A stretch of 64,000 nucleotides of DNA from Ypsolopha sequella (lineage: Eukaryota; Arthropoda; Insecta; Lepidoptera; Ypsolophidae): contig OW204005.1 of assembly GCA_934047225.1 (NCBI GenBank), positions 20,778,396-20,842,395 on the forward strand, in the 5' to 3' direction. The position numbers and the translations under genes were made by a program. The notes beneath the pieces are model-generated. The model was not told where the DNA came from and made no database searches. It saw only the letters and a list, made by a program, of their open reading frames with translations. The stretch's first letter is position 1. Each line of letters opens with the position of its first letter. Below are positions 57,001-64,000 of this stretch, one piece after another.

Positions 57001-58640
57001 CAAATTCAAAATTCAAATTCAAATAGTTTATTTTGCAAAATAAGTATACATAATACACTTTTTACACGTCAAATTTAATCTTATAAAAATATATGTAATA
57101 AAATAATAAATGAGCATGAACTAAATTAGAGGTTTATTTAACTTACATATAAAAATACATGAACATGCTTAAATAAATGAATACATAACTATAAAATATA
57201 CACATAAATATGTACTTAATAAATAAAAATACAAACATTATAATAATATTTGAGTTCTAAGATGGATACTCTGTTGAGAAAAATCGCTTCACAATTTATT
57301 TAAAAGTGATTTGTATTTTTCAATGCTATTGGTAAGCGATTCCAGAGTCTTGCAGCGTGTACCGAAAATGATTCATTGTAAAATCCTGTTCTGTTTTCTG
57401 GAATAGCTATCCTTTCACTGTTGCAGGAGCGCATTTCACGCCCGCGTTCATTAATGAATATGAACCGTTCACGGCGGTAACTAGGAGTAGAGGGATTGTT
57501 TAATACAGTATAGAGGAGAGAAAGAATGTGAGCATTTCTTCGAAGACGAATGGGGAGCCAATTTAACTGGGAATGGAACTGTGAGACATGATCGTATTTA
57601 CGAAGAGAAAAAATGAATCGAATACATACATTTTGAAGTCGTTCGAGTTTATTGAGAAACTCCTCAGTAGGGTCCAAGAAAAAAGAGTCTGCGTAATCTA
57701 AAATGGGAGAAGAAAATACTGTGCTAGCATAATTTTGGTAGGGCCCAAGACAGCGTTCTATCAAACGTTACTCCCAGGTTTTTCACTGAGTCTGTGTAGG
57801 AGATTACTGAAGTATTAAATGTTAGCCTTGGAATTTTTAGACAGCAAACGTGAACTACCTAAAATGATAGCCTGTGACTTACCGGGGTTCACACGTAAGC
57901 CAAAAGCCTTGGCCCATGCCGATATTGTACTTAAATCCTTATTCAGAGCACAAATTGCTTCATTAATGCTCTCTACAGGAGCAATATCAACATAGAGTTG
58001 CAAGTCATCAAACAAGGTCGAGCAAAAGGTCAAACTCAACTGAGTTGAAGGCATTGCTGAAATCAAGCAAGGTAAGATCTGTGAGACGCTGCTTATCCAT
58101 ATTAAAACGGATATCGTCAGTGACTTTGACAAGGGCGGTTAAAGTGCTGTGACCGGGACGAAAACCAGACTGTTGCGGGTTAACTAAATTGTTATGGGAC
58201 GGATATTGAGTATGGACAATTTTCTCAAGGATTTTGGATAAGAAAGGAAGTATTGAAATTGAGCGATAATTTTTATAGGAAGTAGGATTACTGATCTTAG
58301 GTAGTGGGATAACGAAAGCTTGTTTTCACGAAGAAGGAAATGTGTTGCTGGCCATAGAGTCGTAAAAAAGTTGTGTGAGAGGAGGCAGCAATACATCGAG
58401 GATAGATATGAGCATATCCAAGCCTATGCTATCGCTACCAACAGCTTTTGAGGAAATAGAGGGGATACACTTCTTAACATTTTCAGCCGTGATTTTATAA
58501 AAAGTAAAAGGTTCATGCTCGAGAGTAGGCAAATTGTTAAGATAATTTAGGGAATTAAATTTGAGCGACTGGTCAACTACCATCGGAAGTGTTGTAAAGA
58601 AATTGTTGAGACCATTTAGATCTACGTTAGCTGGAGAGGA
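57001..58640 (-). pseudogene. Jockey/CR1-like LINE ORF2 relic
   Basis: Minus-strand pieces in order: SKAVGSDSIGLDML (58470-58395) from the RT fingers; YKNYRSISILPFLSKILEKI (58290-58210), QQSGFRPGHSTLTALVKV (58175-58120) and FSNAFNS; FDDLQLYVDI (about 58008) around the YxDD box; GLRVNPGKSQAIILG; then the C-terminal PILDYADSFFLD, LERLQNVCIRFIF, YDHVSQFHSQLNWLPIRLRR and FSVHAARLWNRLP (57764-57300). Frames are broken and part of the palm between FSNAF and FDDLQLY is deleted. The 3' end carries TTTGAATTTTGAATTTGAAT (57023-57004, minus). Confidence 0.75.
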
Positions 58641-58672
58641 AGTAGATAGATAGATAGATAGATAGATAGATA
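58641..58672. repeat. (GATA)n microsatellite
   Basis: GTAGATAGATAGATAGATAG and on to ATAGATATAAC, seven to eight units, at the 5' break of the LINE relic. Confidence 0.85.
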
Positions 58673-58833
58673 TAACATTTATTAAGCACTTATTTTATAT
58701 TATTTTACATAATAATATTTTAAGTTATCCTTTTGTTAGACTTAGTTTCTCAAAATAAAACATAAAAATAAAATAAAAAAATACGAGCCATAATAATTCA
58801 ATAATTTTTTTTAATTTAATTTTAGGATGTATG

Positions 58834-59020
58834 AATGAATGAATGAATGAATGAATGAACACTTTATTGCACAAAAATAAGAAGATCAGATGCATACAAA
58901 GAACAAAGAGAAGGCAAGGGTGGTCTTATTCTTATAAGAAATTTCTTCCACTCAACTTTGGGAAATCATAAATACATTTTCATCTTAGAAATTTAAATTG
59001 TTATAAAAAAAATATTTTAA
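58834..59020 (-). mobile_element. LINE 3' end with GAAT tail (diverged)
   Basis: GAATGAATGAATGAATGAAT, ACACTTTATTGCACAAAAAT and AGAAATTTCTTCCACTCAACT: 3' end of a LINE of the family at 53131, minus strand. Confidence 0.6.
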
Positions 59021-59164
59021 ACCTATAATCTAAACAGAAATATACCACATACAAATAGATACTTAAATACAAAGATGCATTAAAAATAGGGCTGCCACCT
59101 TTCAAAAAGTGTAGGCCCGGAAATTTTGTCAGCGTTGCTATTTTATTAAATAATATATATTTAT

Positions 59165-59365
59165 TTTTAATAAATTTAATTAAGTAGCTTTTGCCCTCGG
59201 CTTCGCACGCGCTGATTTATTTTGCATGTTTTTGGGATAAAAAGTAAAAGGGCTCTCCGGCCCATAAACTATCTCTATGTAAAAAATCACGTAGATGCTG
59301 CGTGAAAGAAGGACAAACCGACAAACCAACAACCAACAAACACACTTTCGCATTTATAATAGGGA
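59165..59365 (-). repeat. Lepidopteran short repeat fragment
   Basis: GCTTTTGCCCTCGGCTTCGC, GGCCCATAAACTATCTCTATG, GAAGGACAAACCGACAAACC and ACACTTTCGCATTTATAATA. Same family as at 40170 and 45110, and probably the seed of the array at 26520. Confidence 0.6.
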
Positions 59366-59887
59366 TACTGATTACAATACAATACAAATAAAATAGCGTT
59401 GCCTGGACCTGCTTGATTTAAGAATCATATTTTTTGTTAGTTTGTGACTTTTTCAGCAATTTCTGATCTTTTCTTGCGCTGGAACATTAAAAAGTTCTTG
59501 GAAATTATAAAATTTACTATAAATTCCAGCTTCAACATATCGACTGAAATATCTAACAATTGAATAATTTTGTTATAGATATACAACATTTTTAGAGATT
59601 TCAATAGTTAGTATGAAAGTATCATTGTTTTCATTTATGTTTAATATATTTTTTTCTGAAAATTTATCAGTATTTTATAAAGAAAATAAAGTAGGTATGT
59701 GGTTTCATTTCAAGATATTATCCATTTAAACTTGGTATAGTAAGCCATGTGCTGCGTTTGCAAAAAATCATAAATAAAATATTTAAAAATGTTATAGCAA
59801 AAGAAAACAAATTGACCCAGAACAAAAAAATTTTGGGCCTAACACCCAAGTATTATGTAAGATACTGCCTATGTATTGTATTCTGTG
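59366..59887. other. No gene seen
   Basis: AT-rich; no frame or repeat recognised. Confidence 0.35.
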
Positions 59888-60115
59888 ACGCTGGACAGGG
59901 TTGCTGAAACCCTCGCACCAGTGACGCCGCTGCTCGTCACCAGTCTGTTCTATATGGATGGATGAACCACCATCAATAGGTCCCAGATATGGTGGGCCAC
60001 CTGGTTGTGCATGTTTGAGCCCTGTCCTCTTACTCTCCCCTGAATAACCCCCAGGTAAGGTGGTAATACCTCCACAGTCGAGCCCGGCATCAGCTCTACC
60101 ACCTATACCATGTGT
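59888..60115 (-). mobile_element. SINE-like repeat, copy 4 (diverged)
   Basis: ACCCTCGCACCAGTGACGCC-type sequence, then GGTCCCAGATATGGTGGGCC and CTCCACAGTCGAGCCCGGCA to CTCTACCACCTA. The LINE-like tail is missing and several indels are present. Confidence 0.6.
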
Positions 60116-60483
60116 AGCACGACTAAATGCACACTTTTGATGAGTAAATATTATTCGAGTAGGTAACAAAGTTACATAATTATTTAATTAAAGTATTAAA
60201 CAGCTGTTTAAATGTCAAAGTACGCATTACGCCTTCTAGTATAAAAAGCAAATTTCGTATATCCAAATTAGTTAAAGTTTGGGTCTGAACCGAAGTATTT
60301 TTTGACACCTTTGGAAGAAATAAGGGTACATTTAAAAGGGTACCAGACTTTTTTATTCGCGATCTAGTTAAAATTGCAAAAAAAATATATAGGTACATCT
60401 TTTTTTATAGCGGCATATTTTTTTCAAGATTTTTATAATATGGATACAAATCACAAAAGCGTTCATTGCAGGTTTAATTGAAA

Positions 60484-60998
60484 ATGGAATTGCCGACATT
60501 GGGCTCTTCTTCCCTGGACACGACCATCAATAGAGCAGTTGACAGCAGTCTGCTACCATTCACCATCGCTACAATAACCTCATCCCTGAGTATTCTATCA
60601 GACACGTTGCATGACGTAGCATCTGTGTGGCCGAAGAATTCCTATGTGACAGGTTGGTGATCATTTCTATTTTTTATTTTCAACCATTTTGGAGAATTAA
60701 AATCGCAAATTCGAATTAAAACATTAAAATATGGTAACATACTAGATTTAGATTACTAAATTGTAGAAAATATCGACAGTTTCAAAATGAATTTCGTTTG
60801 TCATAATAAGTTACCCTACCTTTATATCTAAATAGTAGAAAACCTCAAATTTTGTTTGATCTAGATGGAGACTGCTTCGATTTTATAATCGTCGGTGCTG
60901 GGACAGCAGGCTGTGTGCTGGCAAACAGACTCACTGAGATCAAGGGCTCGAAGGTGCTGCTCATAGAGGCTGGGGGAGATCCAACCATCCCCAGTGAA
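60484..60998 (+). CDS. GMC oxidoreductase, glucose dehydrogenase/ecdysone oxidase-like (gene B), first two coding exons
   Basis: Exon 1 is 60484-60652 ([14 protein letters not shown]... to PKNSYVT), exon 2 is 60865-60998 ([16 protein letters not shown] to [11 protein letters not shown]). The introns are GT-AG (GTTGGT...GATCTAG; then GTAAGT). Exon lengths 169 and 134 and phases are the same as in gene A, and intron ends are also similar, so the two genes arose by inverted duplication. The FAD-binding GAGTAG is intact. The rest of the protein (exons 3 and 4, with the catalytic residues) must lie beyond 64000, so activity cannot be judged. GCAG/GTTTAATTGAAA before the ATG again suggests a 5'-UTR intron. 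Confidence 0.85.
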
Positions 60999-61514
60999 GT
61001 AAGTGTCAGATGTAGTTTAAAACTTTTTGAGAAAGTTTTAGAATTAATTCAGCCTTTTCTGTGTCAATTCAAAGGCTTATATAAAAGAAAAAAAAATATT
61101 AGGGTGAGACTCCGTTGCCCGTCCGTCCTTAAGACAGACCATGATAATTACAAAATGTAATTACCAATTGTGTTCTTCGGGTCCTGGTGCAGTACCTGGT
61201 ACATAAAGCGATACAGGAATGAATACAAAGGAATTACCTTACTAGCACGAATTTCTATTCTGTACGTTTATTCATGGGGAGACTGGAGAGAGTTGTGACC
61301 ACTCACTTCAGGATAGAATCCTGGACCAGGACCTTAGCGAACGGTTGATGTCATCCGCTCCGGAATCAAACTAAAAGGGGCTAAGCAACGGAGGGTTCAC
61401 ATCTCAAGCAAAGACCCCCGCCTGCCACAAGGCAACCACACTCATTCCGGCCCTGATCCCAACTACAGTCCTGTTGCATCAGCCGACTAACCAATAACTA
61501 CCTAAGCCATAGGT
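60999..61514 (+). other. Gene B intron 2, proximal part
   Basis: The apparent 102-codon frame running on from exon 2 is intron read-through. The segment 61160-61480 is GC-richer (GGGTCCTGGTGCAGTACCTG; ACTCATTCCGGCCCTGATCC) and is probably a retroelement fragment, but I cannot name it. Confidence 0.35.
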
Positions 61515-62706
61515 AATAATTGATTCTACTAAAGCATGATAAATACAAAACAAAGATGATTTGTTAACAATTCTACTAAAAAAGAAAAACTTTCCCAAAA
61601 CACATCTCGGTTTTTTACATGAGTTTTCCAGTTCATATTATAATCAATTGTTAGTCCAAGGTATTTATATTTATTGACAATTTGCAGTTCTTGACAATTA
61701 CAATTTAAATGATTGTTATTGTAAACAATTGTAGGTATGGCCGACAATTTTTATACCATTTCGGTCCTTATTATTGTATGCTGAATGTAAGTCTATCATA
61801 CATTTTGTTTTGCTTATGTTGAGAATAATGCCGTTATCGTTCGCCCATTTTGTTATATTGTCAAAATCCTCTTGAATTTTTTGCTGGATTATTTTTAAAT
61901 CTTTTCCTGGGCAAAGTATGCACATATCATCAGCAGTTAGTACACTTTACAATTGTTAATGACATTAGCAACACTATTGACATGCATTACATAACCAACG
62001 GGCCCATAATATACAGAGCCTGTTGGGACACCATATTTTATATCAGCCTTATCACTGTAGTTTCCGTCCATAACAGTTTGCATTTTTCTACTTGCTAAGT
62101 TGCTCCGGAACCAGTTATTCATCGGGCCTCGAATTCCACATTCATCCATAGCACGTAGCAACAGTTCATGATCTAACGTTTCGAATGCTTTTTTGTAATC
62201 TATGAATATAGCGAACACTGTTTTTTCTTGTTCAAGAAATTATTAATATCGTTGGTAAACTCAGCCAAAGCTATTGCCGTGTCACGGTTTCTACGAAGTC
62301 CATGTTGACTACTCGACAGTATTTCGTGTTTTTCTAGAATGGAAGTCATTTGATTAACAATATTTTTTTCAGTAATGTTATTAATTACGGATAAAATTGC
62401 AATTGGTCGATAATTTGAGTAATCGACATGGCTACTCTGCTTATAAATGGGCCTAATAACTGATAATTTTAGTTCATCTGGGTAGATACTCTTCTTGAAA
62501 CTTAAGTTTACAAAATGTGCCAAAACTGGACTTATTTTACTCTTAATATTTTTTATATTTTGCACTTTAATTTTATCAGAGCCTGCGGATTTATTGCTGG
62601 ACATATGATCGATAATTTTTTCTACGTTGTAGGGTGAAACAGGTTTAAACCAAAAACTGACATCATATTTTTTCACATATGTTTTATTATATCCTTTATT
62701 GAACAC
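61515..62706 (-). pseudogene. LINE reverse transcriptase relic (element P), in gene B intron
   Basis: Pieces in order on the minus strand: MSSNKSAGSDKIKVQNI and YKQSSHVDYSNYRPIAIL (fingers), SSSQHGLRRNRDTAIAL, FIDYKKAFETLDHELLL (motif A Asp), YGVPTGSVYYGPVGYV (motif B), TADDMCILCPGK (motif C, reached by a frameshift near 61935), NISKTKCMI, and YKYLGLTIDYNMNWKTHV. At least two frameshifts; truncated at the 3' side near 61515. Confidence 0.75.
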
Positions 62707-63513
62707 ACAAACAAAAAAAAAAAACTTAAAATAAAATTACAAAATTGAAAATAATATGCACAAAGGCGAGCTTACCTCTGCAAGAGGTTTCTTCCAGCCA
62801 ACCAGTGTTATGGTGAAAGTTAAAATTAAAGAGGTTGGCAGCAAGCGTACAACTTAAACATAATTGTCAACTAAATAAATAATCTACTTTAATTTACACA
62901 ACACAATATTGTGTATAAACAATGAATAAAATAAATAAGATAACAAATATAATGAACATAAATATATATCTATGTATATACTATATATACAGATATCTAT
63001 TAATATATACATACATAGTTTCAAATACATAATCTAAATATTACTCATAAGAAAGAAAGTGCTCTTTTAATTTGTGTTTAAAAGAAGATACTGTCCGACT
63101 ATCTCTCAAGATTTTAGGCAGTGTGTTCCACATTCTAGCTGCACGAACTGTAAAAGACTTAGAGTAGAAGTTGGTAAGACAACGAGGCACTTCTAAGCTT
63201 CTAAGGTCACACGATCTCTGAAGCCTGTCACGAGGGGGAAGAACACTGAAACGTTCGCGAAGATATCGAGGGGCATTAGGGTTATTCAAAATGTTAAATA
63301 AGACGCTAAGCATGTGCATATTTCTCCGAGAGCGAATTGAAAGCCATTTAAGTTTGCGCCTGTACTCTGTAACATGATCATAATTGCGTAGACCAAATAT
63401 AAAACGTATAGCAAGATTCTGAAGACGCTCAAGCTTGTTGACAAGTACTTCTGTGGCATCCATGAAGCACACATCAGCGTAATCTAATAGTGGCAGTAAC
63501 ATGTATCTCTATT
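62707..63513 (-). mobile_element. Second LINE 3' portion inserted into element P
   Basis: Minus frame 63502-63041 encodes LLDYADVCFMDAT, LERLQNLAIRFIFGLRNYDH, FSVLPPRDRLQRSCDLRSL and FTVRAARMWNTLP, the C-terminus of a LINE ORF2 related to that at 57300-57764. The 3' untranslated part has CAAGAGGTTTCTTCCAGCCA in reverse, as in other LINE ends here. It separates the RT (to 62706) from the linker (from 63520) of element P, which indicates insertion. I could not identify the target duplication. Confidence 0.65.
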
Positions 63514-63519
63514 TAAAAA

Positions 63520-63930
63520 GTTTTTGTCGCATTTATGCTTAAATTTATCTATTTCTTTAGTAAAAGTCTTTGTAAAGTTATTTCTTCTATATTACTCAAC
63601 TTACCTAAATGCTGCATGATAACTTCATCTACATTAGCTTTTCTTTTTCCCAACCAGTTATTTAAATTCCCCCATATCTTACGAAAATCCCCGTTACAAT
63701 CATTAATTACCTTTTGCCTGTATATATTATTTGCGAGATTTATCTTTTTATTTGTTTTGTTTCTGAATCGTGTATATTCAAGTCTTAATGACATATTTAA
63801 TGGGTCTTTTAACCAATTTTTAAACAATCTATCTCTTGTTTTAATCATACGTTTTAGTTCCTTATTAACACACGGTTTTCAAATTCTTTTTTGTCTTAGA
63901 GTTACTAGCCTCGTAGAACTATCATAAATA
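63520..63930 (-). pseudogene. LINE linker region of element P
   Basis: MIKTRDRLFKNWLKDPLN, YTRFRNKTNKKINLANNIY and NGDFRKIWGNLNNWLGKRK form the basic linker between endonuclease and RT of a LINE ORF2. It should precede the RT relic at 62706-61515. Upstream sequence (KNCVLIKN-type) runs to the window end without a clear endonuclease. Confidence 0.65.
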
Positions 63931-64000
63931 TAGCAAAAAGTTTTACACAGTCTGTTATACAGGACTATACAAGGTGTAACAGAAAGGTGTAAGCATATTT

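Noticed and set aside
60852..61160. 102-codon frame as a short FAD protein
   Set aside because: It is exon 2 of gene B plus intron read-through; a GTAAGT donor at 60999 and the matching exon in gene A define the true end.

Overview
This is a eukaryotic window, almost certainly from a lepidopteran. It is AT-rich and intron-bearing and contains very few host genes. It carries repeat types familiar from moths and butterflies: the CCGGCCAAGTGCGAGTCGG repeat, LINE 3' ends with (GAAT)n tails, BEL/Pao elements, piggyBac-type TTAA MITEs, and short fragments ending in GCGAGCGAAAGGCTAGTATAATA. The species cannot be named from the sequence alone.

Host genes. Two GMC oxidoreductase paralogues (glucose dehydrogenase / ecdysone oxidase-like) lie head to head. 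Gene A is on the minus strand. It has four coding exons (17834-17666, 16609-16476, 12405-12242, 11598-10203) that join in frame to 620 codons. Gene B is on the plus strand, and only its first two coding exons (60484-60652, 60865-60998) fall in the window. The matching exons have identical lengths (169 and 134 bp). Gene A keeps the FAD-binding motifs, but both catalytic positions of the family are substituted (His to Met, Asn to Leu), so it is probably a pseudo-enzyme or an enzyme with a changed mechanism. The 42.6 kb between the two start codons is almost entirely transposable elements.

Layout. 1-1.7 kb: truncated copy of an endonuclease/DUF4780 gene. 1.7-7 kb: nested MITEs in LINE debris. 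7.1-9.1 kb: an ORF1-only 'half-LINE' with a 12-bp target duplication. 9.5-17.8 kb: gene A, with MITEs and SINE-like copies in its introns. 18-24.3 kb: Crypton-like fragment, MITEs, a SINE-like copy and a large foldback with a near-perfect 149-bp palindrome. 24.46-37.84 kb: a composite BEL/Pao retrotransposon. It contains a nested 3.9-kb LTR element with its own 4-bp target duplication, an inverted duplication of gag, a long pol ORF, and a piggyBac-type element carrying a spliced mini-gene. 38.7-40.4 kb: LINE and MITE fragments. 40.8-44.6 kb: a second endonuclease/DUF4780 gene (minus strand), in frame over 733 codons except for one LTR element insertion with a 5-bp duplication. 45.56-51.05 kb: second BEL/Pao element with intact gag and ruined pol. 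51-55 kb: MITEs, a foldback with tRNA-like sequences in both arms, and LINE/SINE ends. 55.35-57 kb: an 85-bp minisatellite of about 19 units. 57-64 kb: LINE pseudogenes around the start of gene B.

The strongest candidate for something undescribed is the pair of single-ORF genes that fuse a LINE-type apurinic endonuclease and its linker directly to a DUF4780 domain, with no reverse transcriptase. Two diverged copies share this architecture, so it is not a one-off deletion. All domain names come from reading the translated sequence; no database search was run.
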